DNA from: Gammaproteobacteria bacterium
Lineage (GTDB): Bacteria > Pseudomonadota > Gammaproteobacteria > Pseudomonadales > Pseudomonadaceae
Direction: 5' to 3'
Assembly: GCA_018816095.1 (NCBI GenBank)
Contig: JAHIWP010000073.1
Coordinates: 1 to 64,000, forward strand
DNA: 64,000 bases
The position numbers and the translations under genes are program-made. Shown piece by piece: positions 24,923 through 33,197 of the stretch (positions are counted from its first letter, which is position 1; every line of letters starts with the position of its first letter). The notes below the pieces were generated by a model. It was not told where the DNA came from and searched no databases. It saw only the letters and a program-made list of their open reading frames with translations.

Positions 24923-27112
24923 TCACAGCGCTTCCAGCTTGGCGTAGCTGAGCATCAGCCACTTACTGCCTTCGCTCTCGAAATTCACCTGCACCCGCGC
25001 CTGCGCGCCGGAGCCTTCGAAATTGAGGATGGTGCCTTCGCCAAACAGCGAATGCTGCACGCGCTGGCCGAGGTTGAAGCCGGTGTCCGGCACGGCGCTG
25101 CCAGCGAACATATTGTCGCCGCCCATATTGCGGCTCACCGCGCCAAACGGCCGGCTGACGCTGTTGCTCAGGCGCACTTCCTGAATCAGCTGCGGCGGAA
25201 TCTCACGGACAAAGCGCGACACCTTGTTATAGGTTTCGCTGCCGTACAGGCGGCGCGTCTCGGCGTAGGTGATCACCAACTTGCTCATGGCGCGGGTGAT
25301 GCCGACGTATGCCAGGCGGCGCTCTTCCTCAAGGCGGCCGGGTTCTTCCAGGCTCATCTTGTGCGGGAACAAGCCTTCTTCCATGCCCACCAGGAACACC
25401 TGGGGGAACTCCAGGCCTTTGGCGCTGTGCAGGGTCATCAGCTGCACGCTGTCTTCGTTTTCTGCGGCCTGGGTGTCGCCGGCTTCAAGCGACGCGTGGC
25501 TGAGGAAAGCCTGCAGCGGGCTCAGCTCGTCGTCTTCGTTGTTCTCGAAGGTGCGCGCGGCGCTGACCAGCTCCTCAAGGTTTTCGATGCGCGCCTGGGC
25601 TTTTTCGCCTTTCTCGGCCTGGTGATAAGCAATCAACCCACTCTGCTCGATCACCGTCTGGGTTATCAGGTGCAGGGACATGTCCAGCGCTTTGGCAGAC
25701 AGGTTGTTGATCAACTCGATAAACCCGGCTAAGGCACCCGAGGCACGGGCTGGCAGGGCTTTGGCCGCGACCATCAGGTTGATGGCGCCCCACATCGACA
25801 CATCATGGGCGCGGGCGTATTCGCGGATCGCCTCGACGCTTTTCTCGCCGATGCCGCGCGCCGGCACGTTGATCACCCGTTCCAGCGCCGCATCGTTGCC
25901 ACGGCCATCGAGCAAGCGCAGGTAGGCCATGGCGTTTTTGATTTCGGCGCGCTCGAAGAAGCGCTGGCCGCCGTAGATGCGATACGGGATTTTCTCACGC
26001 AGCAGGGCTTCTTCGAGCACCCGCGACTGGGCGTTGGAGCGGTAGAGAATTGCGATTTCGCTGCGCTTGAGGCCGTCCTTGCGCAACGCGTCCTCGATGG
26101 TTTCCACCACGTAACGCGCTTCGTCGTGTTCGTTGAACGCGGCGTACAGATTGATCGGCTCGCCGTCGCCGACATCAGTGCGCAGTTCTTTACCCAGGCG
26201 GCCCTGGTTATTGGCGATCAGGGCGTTGGCGGCGTTGAGGATGTTGGCGGTGGAGCGGTAGTTCTGCTCCAGACGGATGATTTCCGCCCCGGCGAAATCG
26301 CTGTCGAACTGCTGAATGTTCTCGATTTTCGCCCCGCGCCAGCCGTAGATCGACTGATCGTCGTCGCCGACCACCATCAGGCTTTCGCCGCCTTTGGCGA
26401 GAAAGCGCAGCCAGGCGTACTGCACAGCGTTGGTGTCCTGGAACTCGTCGACCAGGATATGCCGGAAGCGCCGCTGGTAATGCTCCAGCAGGCCCGGCTT
26501 GTCGCGCCACAGGTCGAGGGCGCGCAGCAGCAGTTCAGAGAAGTCGATCACCCCGGCGCGCGCGCAAGCCGCCTCGTAGCCTTCATAGATCTTCAGCATG
26601 GTGGCGAGAAACAGGTCGCCGCCGGGCTGGATATTCTTCGGCCGCAGGCCTTCATCCTTCTGTCCGTTGATAAACCACTGCGCCTGCTTGGGCGGCCAGC
26701 GTTGCTCGTCGAGGCCGAGGTCGCGGATCACTCGCTTAACGATGCGCTGTTGGTCGTCGGAATCGAGGATCTGGAAGTTTTCCACCAGGCCGGCTTCCTG
26801 CCAGTGCGCACGCAGCAGGCGATGGGCCAGGCCGTGGAAAGTACCGACCCACATGCCGGCCGGGTTCTGCCCGAGCACATCTTCGATGCGATGGCGCATC
26901 TCTGCGGCGGCCTTATTGGTAAAGGTCACCGACAGAATGCTGTGTGGCGAGACGTCCAGCCGCTGAATCAGGAAGGCAATACGGTGCACCAGCACGCGGG
27001 TTTTGCCGGAGCCGGCACCGGCCAGCACCAATTGATGACCAGGCGGCGTGGTAACCGCATGGTGTTGGGCTGGGTTGAGGGAGGTGAGTCGCTGATCAAG
27101 GTCATTTTGCAT
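24923..27112 (-). CDS. uvrD: DNA helicase II, UvrD
   Basis: A 729-aa superfamily 1A 3'-5' helicase used in nucleotide excision and mismatch repair. Walker A is AGAGSGKT (31-38), motif Ia TFTNKAAAEM, motif II DEFQDTN (about 222), motif III DDQSIYGWRG, motif IV QNYRS, motif V TLHSAKGLEF, and motif VI YVGITRA. The C-terminal tail forms the GQRVQHSLFGEGTI Tudor-like segment known for UvrD/PcrA binding to RNA polymerase. Length fits the family. Upstream is a divergent GGDEF/EAL gene, the same pairing remembered for PA5443/PA5442. Confidence 0.97.
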   Translation of the reverse strand: MQNDLDQRLTSLNPAQHHAVTTPPGHQLVLAGAGSGKTRVLVHRIAFLIQRLDVSPHSILSVTFTNKAAAEMRHRIEDVLGQNPAGMWVGTFHGLAHRLLRAHWQEAGLVENFQILDSDDQQRIVKRVIRDLGLDEQRWPPKQAQWFINGQKDEGLRPKNIQPGGDLFLATMLKIYEGYEAACARAGVIDFSELLLRALDLWRDKPGLLEHYQRRFRHILVDEFQDTNAVQYAWLRFLAKGGESLMVVGDDDQSIYGWRGAKIENIQQFDSDFAGAEIIRLEQNYRSTANILNAANALIANNQGRLGKELRTDVGDGEPINLYAAFNEHDEARYVVETIEDALRKDGLKRSEIAILYRSNAQSRVLEEALLREKIPYRIYGGQRFFERAEIKNAMAYLRLLDGRGNDAALERVINVPARGIGEKSVEAIREYARAHDVSMWGAINLMVAAKALPARASGALAGFIELINNLSAKALDMSLHLITQTVIEQSGLIAYHQAEKGEKAQARIENLEELVSAARTFENNEDDELSPLQAFLSHASLEAGDTQAAENEDSVQLMTLHSAKGLEFPQVFLVGMEEGLFPHKMSLEEPGRLEEERRLAYVGITRAMSKLVITYAETRRLYGSETYNKVSRFVREIPPQLIQEVRLSNSVSRPFGAVSRNMGGDNMFAGSAVPDTGFNLGQRVQHSLFGEGTILNFEGSGAQARVQVNFESEGSKWLMLSYAKLEAL

Positions 27113-27334
27113 CGCGGCATTCTAGGGGGCGCAGCTGGGCAGGGCAAACCAGGCTGTCGCGTCGATTATTTTGGACGACTGGTGAGTCAGTTCAGCGGGC
27201 GCAGTCGGGCTATGGTCGGACGCGGCAATAGTCAGCTATTTCCGCTGTGAGTGAACGCACATCTGGCTTGGGCGATGCGTCTAGCTCGGGTATGCTGCGC
27301 CGATATTTAGGCAACCATTATAAGAAAATCGCCT

Positions 27335-30217
27335 ATGACTTCGGCTATTCCATTAACTGATTTAAATGGCTTAACAGCGAATTCCGGCCCGGAAGTGACT
27401 CAGCTGTTTGCCACTGATATTGCTGCCGAGCGCACCCGCATGCTCTACCAGGGCTCGCGGGTGCCGACTCTGTTTATGCTGCTTAGCGGCATGGCGTGCA
27501 CGTTTCTGTTGTGGGGTTTGCTGCCGCCGTTGTTGCTCGTGGGCTGGTCGGTCTGGCTGGTGATTCTGGCCATGCTGCGCCTGGTGCAGGTGCGTGCGTT
27601 CAACCATGCCTTGCCCAGCCGCCAGGCCGAGCGCTATTGGCGGCGCCTGTTCCTGCTTGGGGCCGGGGCGTCCGGGTTGACCCTGGCGTTTGCTGCCATT
27701 GCCCTGGTGCCTGCCGATGTGTTTTACCTGCAGGCCTTGGTCTACGGCCTGATTGCGGCGGCAATTCTCTCTGCCAGCGTGGCTTACGCCATCAGTTTTT
27801 CGGCTTTTCTGACCTTTGCGTTGCCCTGCCTGCTGCCCTCGATGGGCTATCTGCTGTTTAGCAACAATGCGCTGCAACAGGGCTGGGGCCTGCTCGCCAG
27901 TATCCTGTTGCTGACCTTGCTGGTGCTGGCTTGGCAGGTCAACCGCCTGGTACAGCGCAGCTTGCTGCAGCGCTTCCACAATCAGGCGTTGATCAGCAAC
28001 CTGGAGCACGCCAAGCGCCAGGCCGAGGGGCTCAACAGCGAGCTGGTGCATGAAGTGGAACAGCGCCGCCGCGCCGAGCGTGAATTGCGCCATGCCCATG
28101 ATGACCTGGAAATGCGCGTGGCTGAGCGCACGCTTGAGTTGGATGAAACCACCTACGCGCTGAGCAAGAGCCGCGCACGCCTGACCCTGGCCATTGAGGC
28201 CAGCGAGCTAGGCCTGTGGGACTGGGACCTGCAGAGCGATAAGGTGCACCACTCACGGCTTAAGGAAATCTTCGGCCTGGAGCCGCAGGACGTGCAGGTG
28301 ATGCTGCGCGACCTCAAGCCGCGTCTGCACCCGGACGACCTGCCGGTGCTGCGCCGCGCGCTGGTCGAGCACATGAAGGGGCGCAGTGACGATTACCAGG
28401 TCGAATACCGCATCAAACATGCACAAGGCCATTGGGTGTGGATCGCTGACCGTGGCCGCGCTGTTGAACGCGACGCCAAGGGGCGCGTGCTGCGTATGCT
28501 GGGTACGCGCAGCGACATCACCGCACGCAAACTGCACGAACAGCAGCAGCAACTGGCCGCCACGGTTTTTGAAGCCGCCAGTGAAGGCATCGTGATTCTT
28601 GATCCCGACTACCGCCTGCTGTCGGTCAACCAGGCCTTCAGCGAAGTCACCGGGTATCGTCAGGACGAGGTGGTCGGCAAAAGCGCGATCAGCCTGACAA
28701 ACAGTGGCGATAGCCGCCGGCAGTACCAAATGATTCGTCTGGAGTTAGAGAGCCGTGGTAGCTGGCGCGGTGAGCTGATTGAAACGCGCAAGAACGGCGA
28801 GTTGTATCCGCAGTGGCTGCAACTCAATGTGGTGCGCGATGCGCGCGGCAGTGTCAGTCATATCGTCGGTTTCTTCGCCGACTTGTCCTCGCGGCGCGAG
28901 GCCGAGGAGCGCCTGCGCTACCTGTCGCACTATGACGAGTTGACGGGCCTGGCCAATCGCAGCCTGTTCAAGCAGCGGTTGCATGAGGCCAGCCAGCGTG
29001 CGCGGCAGAATGGGCGCAGCATCGCCTTGCTGCACGTCGACCTGGACCGCTTCAAACTGCTCAACGACAGCCTCGGTCATGAAGTGGCGGACCAGCTGCT
29101 CCGGCAGGTCAGCCGCCGCCTGACTCAGGCGGTGCCGGAGGCCGACACCCTGGCGCGCCTGTCGGGTGATGAGTTTGCCATTCTCATCGATGCCTACGGC
29201 AGCCTCTCCAGCCTGGCGCGCCTGGCCAGTCGTCTGCTCAGTAAACTGCGTGTGCCCATGACGGTGGGCGGCCATGAGCTGGTGGTCAGTGCCTCGCTGG
29301 GGATCAGTTTGCTGCCAGACAACGCGCGGGAAATTTCCGCGTTGATCAGTCAGGCCAATATGGCCACGCAGCATGCCAAGCACCTGGGGGGTAATACCTT
29401 CCAGTTCTTCACCGACAACCTGCAAGCCTGCACCTTGGAGCGCCTGCAGTTGGAAAATCAGTTGCGCAAAGGCATCCAAGAAGGCCAGTTGGAGGTGTTC
29501 TACCAGCCAAAACTGGGTCTGGCGGATGACAGCCTGCATGCCGCCGAAGCCTTGGTGCGTTGGCGTCATCCGCAGCTGGGGCTGGTGCCGCCGAGCGACT
29601 TTATCGGCCTGGCCGAAGAAACCGGGTTAATTGGTGCGATTGGCGAGTTCGTCCTGCGTCAGGCCTGTAAACAAGCCTGTGCATGGCGCGATGAAGGTCT
29701 GGCGCAGATTCGCGTGTCGGTGAACCTTTCGGTGCACCAGGTGCGCCAAGGCAACCTGCTCAGCCTGGTGCGTCAGGTGCTAAAGGAAACCGGGTTGGAC
29801 CCGCAGTTTCTCGAGCTGGAACTGACCGAAAGCCAGCTGCTGGATAACGTCGAAAGCGTGATCAGCACCTTCCAGCAGCTGCGCGATTTGGGGGTCAAAC
29901 TGGCGATTGACGACTTCGGCACCGGCTACTCCTCGCTGAGCTACCTGAAGCGCTTCCCGGTGGATTACGTGAAGATCGATCAAACCTTTATCCGCGACCT
30001 CACCCCCGGCAGCGAAGACGCCGCGATCACCCGCGCGATCATCGCCATGGTCCATAGCCTGGAGCTCAAGGTGGTCGCCGAAGGTGTGGAAACCCAGGCG
30101 CAGCTGGACTTTCTTAAAAGCCACCAGTGCGATGAGGTTCAGGGCTACCTGATCAGCAAGCCCGTGCCAGCCGAGCAGTTTGCGCAGTTGCTGCGTGAGC
30201 AGGACAGTGAGCGCTAG
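27335..30217 (+). CDS. Membrane PAS-PAS-GGDEF-EAL cyclic-di-GMP protein
   Basis: A 960-aa inner-membrane protein. About six membrane helices (40-205) lead into a coiled coil (215-280), two PAS domains (about 285-400 and 410-530), a GGDEF domain (about 535-700) and an EAL domain (about 715-950). The GGDEF site reads SGDEF (about 610-614), a first-residue substitution. The EAL domain keeps EAL (about 738), NLS, the ELELTES Glu, DDFGTGYSS and KIDQTF, so phosphodiesterase activity is the more likely output. Sensory input would be through the membrane part or PAS pockets. Divergent from uvrD, followed by a long palindromic terminator. Confidence 0.93.
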   Translation: MTSAIPLTDLNGLTANSGPEVTQLFATDIAAERTRMLYQGSRVPTLFMLLSGMACTFLLWGLLPPLLLVGWSVWLVILAMLRLVQVRAFNHALPSRQAERYWRRLFLLGAGASGLTLAFAAIALVPADVFYLQALVYGLIAAAILSASVAYAISFSAFLTFALPCLLPSMGYLLFSNNALQQGWGLLASILLLTLLVLAWQVNRLVQRSLLQRFHNQALISNLEHAKRQAEGLNSELVHEVEQRRRAERELRHAHDDLEMRVAERTLELDETTYALSKSRARLTLAIEASELGLWDWDLQSDKVHHSRLKEIFGLEPQDVQVMLRDLKPRLHPDDLPVLRRALVEHMKGRSDDYQVEYRIKHAQGHWVWIADRGRAVERDAKGRVLRMLGTRSDITARKLHEQQQQLAATVFEAASEGIVILDPDYRLLSVNQAFSEVTGYRQDEVVGKSAISLTNSGDSRRQYQMIRLELESRGSWRGELIETRKNGELYPQWLQLNVVRDARGSVSHIVGFFADLSSRREAEERLRYLSHYDELTGLANRSLFKQRLHEASQRARQNGRSIALLHVDLDRFKLLNDSLGHEVADQLLRQVSRRLTQAVPEADTLARLSGDEFAILIDAYGSLSSLARLASRLLSKLRVPMTVGGHELVVSASLGISLLPDNAREISALISQANMATQHAKHLGGNTFQFFTDNLQACTLERLQLENQLRKGIQEGQLEVFYQPKLGLADDSLHAAEALVRWRHPQLGLVPPSDFIGLAEETGLIGAIGEFVLRQACKQACAWRDEGLAQIRVSVNLSVHQVRQGNLLSLVRQVLKETGLDPQFLELELTESQLLDNVESVISTFQQLRDLGVKLAIDDFGTGYSSLSYLKRFPVDYVKIDQTFIRDLTPGSEDAAITRAIIAMVHSLELKVVAEGVETQAQLDFLKSHQCDEVQGYLISKPVPAEQFAQLLREQDSER

Positions 30218-30221
30218 GAAG

Positions 30222-30261
30222 GTCTTTAGTGCGCCTGCTAGCAGGCGCACTAAAGACTTTT
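30222..30261. terminator. Perfect 36-base palindromic bidirectional terminator
   Basis: Positions 30222-30257 form a perfect palindrome (arm GTCTTTAGTGCGCCTGCT and its complement), followed by TTTTAG on the plus strand. It sits between the convergent GGDEF/EAL gene and the small lipoprotein gene, five bases from one stop and two from the other. Confidence 0.85.
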
Positions 30262-30586
30262 AGAGCCCGTTGGGTAGAAACCGGGTGGCGCCGCTGACGT
30301 CGTCGATTTTCTTGATACGAAAGGCTTTCAGGCAGGTCTCATTGCGGGTGTTGCTGTCCGCGCAGTACTGCTTGATAAAGTCGGCAAACGCCATGTCCTG
30401 GCCATTCACGGTCAGCACGCGTTTGAAGTATTCACCTTGGATGCCCTGGGCTTGCCGGCTGTTGGTCATGTCCTGATCGACTACCAGGCGGCCGTGTAGG
30501 TCTACAGTCGGAAACTCGGGGGTTTTATCTTCTTTGCAGGCAGCCAGCAGCAGGCTGGCGGCTACCAGCGTCACTAAACGCAGCAT
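30260..30586 (-). CDS. Small lipoprotein, unknown function
   Basis: A 108-aa predicted lipoprotein with lipobox LLAAC (Cys about 17) after a 16-residue signal. The mature part is charged, with two further cysteines (YCADSNTRNETC) that could form a disulphide. No known domain is recognised. The start at 30586 is placed at the signal-peptide methionine; the longer open frame overlaps the preceding gene and is not plausible. It is last in a three-gene minus-strand unit. Confidence 0.75.
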   Translation of the reverse strand: MLRLVTLVAASLLLAACKEDKTPEFPTVDLHGRLVVDQDMTNSRQAQGIQGEYFKRVLTVNGQDMAFADFIKQYCADSNTRNETCLKAFRIKKIDDVSGATRFLPNGL

Positions 30587-30644
30587 GATGAGTTCTCTCG
30601 AAGATCTGGCCCCCGGCGGTGAGCCGAGAGGCCAGTGTTGAAGG

Positions 30645-31175
30645 CTATTCGCCGAACAGGCGGTTGGAGCGGTTGACCTCGGCTTTGCCGGTGTCTTCCA
30701 GCAATGCTTTGGTGCCCGAGGTGATATTGCGTGAGGCGTCGGCATCGGACTGGATCACATCGGTACGGGCCGCGCTCTCACGCAGTTCGGCATCGATATA
30801 GTCATTGGCCCGTGCCGCGCGAGCGCGCTTGGCTTGTAACTCCAGCTTGCGTTCTTCGAGTTCGAGTGCGCGTAACTCGTCCTCAAAGTTCTCTTCGCGG
30901 GAGCGCACGCGTTTGTTTTCGGCTTCCTGAACCTGGCGCTGTGCGGCGGCCTTTTGTGCGGCGGCTTGTTGCGCGGCGGCACGCTGGCGGCGATTCGCTG
31001 CATCACGCGCTTCAGCGCGCGCTTGTTCGGCGGTAGCTTGGCGAATGCGCTCAGCTTCGGCATTGGCTTGCGCTTGCTTGGTTTCTTGTTCGATTTGGTA
31101 CAGCTGATCGAACTGATTAGCCAGGGCAGGCAGGCTCAGCAGCGCCAGGGCAGAGCCCAGAACAATATGTTTCAT
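30645..31175 (-). CDS. Periplasmic Ala/Gln/Arg-rich coiled-coil protein
   Basis: A 176-aa exported protein with a signal peptide (cleaved near ALA-NQ, about 20). Almost the whole mature chain is a predicted long helix or coiled coil rich in Ala, Gln, Arg and Glu (QARAEARDAANRRQRAAAQQ, then RALELEERKLELQAKRARA). It resembles proteins annotated as DUF5384, though I am not certain of that name. It sits 11 bases after the glycine-zipper lipoprotein stop and 58 bases before the small lipoprotein gene. A structural or scaffold role in the envelope is possible. Confidence 0.78.
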   Translation of the reverse strand: MKHIVLGSALALLSLPALANQFDQLYQIEQETKQAQANAEAERIRQATAEQARAEARDAANRRQRAAAQQAAAQKAAAQRQVQEAENKRVRSREENFEDELRALELEERKLELQAKRARAARANDYIDAELRESAARTDVIQSDADASRNITSGTKALLEDTGKAEVNRSNRLFGE

Positions 31176-31186
31176 CGGCACGACCC

Positions 31187-31693
31187 TCAGCCTTTGGTTG
31201 GTTCTGGGCAGGTGGCGTTAGGCTGGATGCGGGTCTCATTGGACAGCATCATGACCATCAGGGAGATTTCGCCGATTTTGAATTCGCAAGGCCGGCCAAC
31301 CTGTGCAGAGGTGAAGATTTTGCCGTTTTCGGAGTAACCGATCAGTACGCCAGGCACGAGGCTGGTGTCGTTAACCAGGGACCCGGCCATGGCACCTGCG
31401 GCGCCGCCGGCGACACCGCCAACAATGGCTGTATCGGTATTGTTCTGGTTGCCAAGAGCTGCGCCGCCGATAGCACCAAGAACGCCACCTATCATCATGG
31501 CGGCCTTCTTGTTTTTCTCGTTGCTGACTTTGATCTTGGTGGGTGAGACCGTGATGATCTTGATGGTTTTGGCTTCTTGCTGAGTATTAACCTGACTCGC
31601 ATCGAAGACATCAGCTTGGTACTGTTCGCCAGTGGCTTGGCAGCCTGCCAGTACGGCGGCGATAGAAAGTGCCAGACAACGTTTGATCATCAT
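31187..31693 (-). CDS. Glycine-zipper lipoprotein
   Basis: A 168-aa lipoprotein: lipobox AAVLAGC (Cys about 18), a beta-rich segment, then a glycine-zipper hydrophobic stretch (about 64-105, GGVLGAIGGAALG and GGVAGGAAGAMAG) that could insert into or cross a membrane, and a Cys-containing C-terminal part. Two adjacent ATGs (31693, 31690) follow an AAAGGA site; either could start translation. Glycine-zipper lipoproteins associate with outer-membrane integrity and pore-like assemblies. As the first gene of a unit with two more envelope proteins, it likely works with them. Confidence 0.82.
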   Translation of the reverse strand: MMIKRCLALSIAAVLAGCQATGEQYQADVFDASQVNTQQEAKTIKIITVSPTKIKVSNEKNKKAAMMIGGVLGAIGGAALGNQNNTDTAIVGGVAGGAAGAMAGSLVNDTSLVPGVLIGYSENGKIFTSAQVGRPCEFKIGEISLMVMMLSNETRIQPNATCPEPTKG

Positions 31694-31851
31694 TCCTTTA
31701 TTCCTTGATGATTATAAAAAATCCATTAACCAGCTAATTTGGACTAAGCGTGGCAATCCGCCAGCATTCTAATCAAAGGAGTTGCTGGGGGTAAAGGTCG
31801 ATTCCATCACACCCATCAAGTACTCCAGCTTGACTATCGGGGCGTTCTGCA

Positions 31852-33120
31852 ATGGCCATGAGCCAAATTTTTTCACGCTATCCCCCGCGTAATACCTTGA
31901 TCCTATTGGCCTCGCTCTACTGCGCTCAGGGATTACCCTCGGGGCTGCTGGCGCATTCGTTACCCGTGCTATTGCGTCAGCACGGTGTTGATCTGGCGTT
32001 GATCGGTCTGCTCAAGTTGCTGGCGTTGCCTTGGCTGCTCAAAGTGCTCTGGGCGCCGTGGGTGGATCGCTTGGCGTCGCCGCGGCTAGGCCATCGCCGG
32101 GGGTGGATTCTGCCGTTGCAGATGGCTGTTATTGCCATCGTCACGGGCTTGGCGCTGATCAATCCCGAGCGGCTGTTCGACAGCTACTTTTTGCCGCTGA
32201 TTGGCCTGTTACTGCTGGTCAATCTGGTCGCCTCGACCCAGGACATTGCTACCGATGGCCTGGCTGTGAGGCTGTTGCCGGAGCGCTGGCGCGGGCTGGG
32301 TAACAGCTTGCAGGTCGGTGGTTATAAGGTCGGCATGCTGGTCAGCGGCAGTGGCCTGTTACTGGCGATGGATACCTTGGGTTGGCACCTCAGTCTGGGG
32401 CTGGTAGCGGCGCTGCTGGTGCTGATGACTGTGCCGATCTGGCGCTTTAACGAGCGGCGCGAACTGCCGTTTCAGCCCGCGCAGGCAGAGCCGGCCGGGC
32501 CAGGCCTGTTACTGCGGCATTATCGCGGCTTGTTGCTGCAGCCCGGCATGCTCTTTTGGCTGGCGGTACTGCTGAGCTTCAAGCTGGGTGATGCGCTGGG
32601 TTCACCAATGATCAAGCCGATGCTGGTGGATCAGGGCTGGAGCAATGCCGAACTGGGCCAGTTGACCTTGATCAGTAGCCTGGTCGGCATCGCTGGGGCG
32701 TTTATCGGGGGGCTGCTGTATGCACGGATCGGCGCGCTGCGTGCGCTGCTCGGGTTCGGTCTGTTGCAGGCTGTCGGGATTGCGGCCATGGCCCTGTTGG
32801 TAAATGCCGGTGGCAACAGTGCGCTGGTGTACTCCGTGGCGTTGTTCGAGCAAGCGGCCGATGGCATGTCTACGGTTGCCTTGTTCGCGGTCATGATGCA
32901 CCAGTGCCGGCCCGAGCATGAGGGCGCCGACTTTACCTTGCAGGCCAGTGTGCAGCTGTTGCTGGCCGGACTGGTGGGCGCAACCAGTGGTTTGCTGGCC
33001 ACGTTATTGGGTTATCAGGCGTTGTTTGTATGTGCCGGGAGCTTGGGGCTGTTGGCATTGCCGCTGGTGCTGCTGTATTTCCGCCGGGCGCGGCCAGCGG
33101 TTGCAGCTGAGGTTCAGTAA
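31852..33120 (+). CDS. MFS transporter, AmpG/RhtX-FptX type
   Basis: A 422-aa polytopic inner-membrane protein with about twelve helices. The opening YCAQGLPSGLLAHSLPVLLR and LLKVLWAPWVDR motif, together with STQDIATDGLAV, are typical of the AmpG/acetyl-CoA-transporter-like MFS group that includes RhtX/FptX siderophore uptake permeases. The cargo could be a siderophore, a muropeptide or another small molecule. No Fur-like box was seen upstream, which weakens the siderophore reading. A second ATG two codons in is an alternative start. Confidence 0.85.
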   Translation: MAMSQIFSRYPPRNTLILLASLYCAQGLPSGLLAHSLPVLLRQHGVDLALIGLLKLLALPWLLKVLWAPWVDRLASPRLGHRRGWILPLQMAVIAIVTGLALINPERLFDSYFLPLIGLLLLVNLVASTQDIATDGLAVRLLPERWRGLGNSLQVGGYKVGMLVSGSGLLLAMDTLGWHLSLGLVAALLVLMTVPIWRFNERRELPFQPAQAEPAGPGLLLRHYRGLLLQPGMLFWLAVLLSFKLGDALGSPMIKPMLVDQGWSNAELGQLTLISSLVGIAGAFIGGLLYARIGALRALLGFGLLQAVGIAAMALLVNAGGNSALVYSVALFEQAADGMSTVALFAVMMHQCRPEHEGADFTLQASVQLLLAGLVGATSGLLATLLGYQALFVCAGSLGLLALPLVLLYFRRARPAVAAEVQ

Positions 33121-33146
33121 GCCATCACGGCAATCACCGTGATGGC
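33121..33146 (+). terminator. Hairpin after MFS gene, no T-run
   Basis: GCCATCACGG and CCGTGATGGC (33121-33130 and 33137-33146) form a ten-base stem with a six-base loop immediately after the stop codon. No U-tract follows, so it may stabilise the 3' end or act with Rho rather than as a classic terminator. Confidence 0.5.
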
Positions 33147-33197
33147 GGGTGATGGGTATCGCTGCGCTCAACCATCTTAAGGGCTACAACCGTTGGG

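Noticed and set aside
25805..27250. 481-codon plus-strand open frame over uvrD
   Set aside because: It is antisense to the complete and motif-rich uvrD gene and shows no domain; long antisense frames are expected in high-GC DNA.
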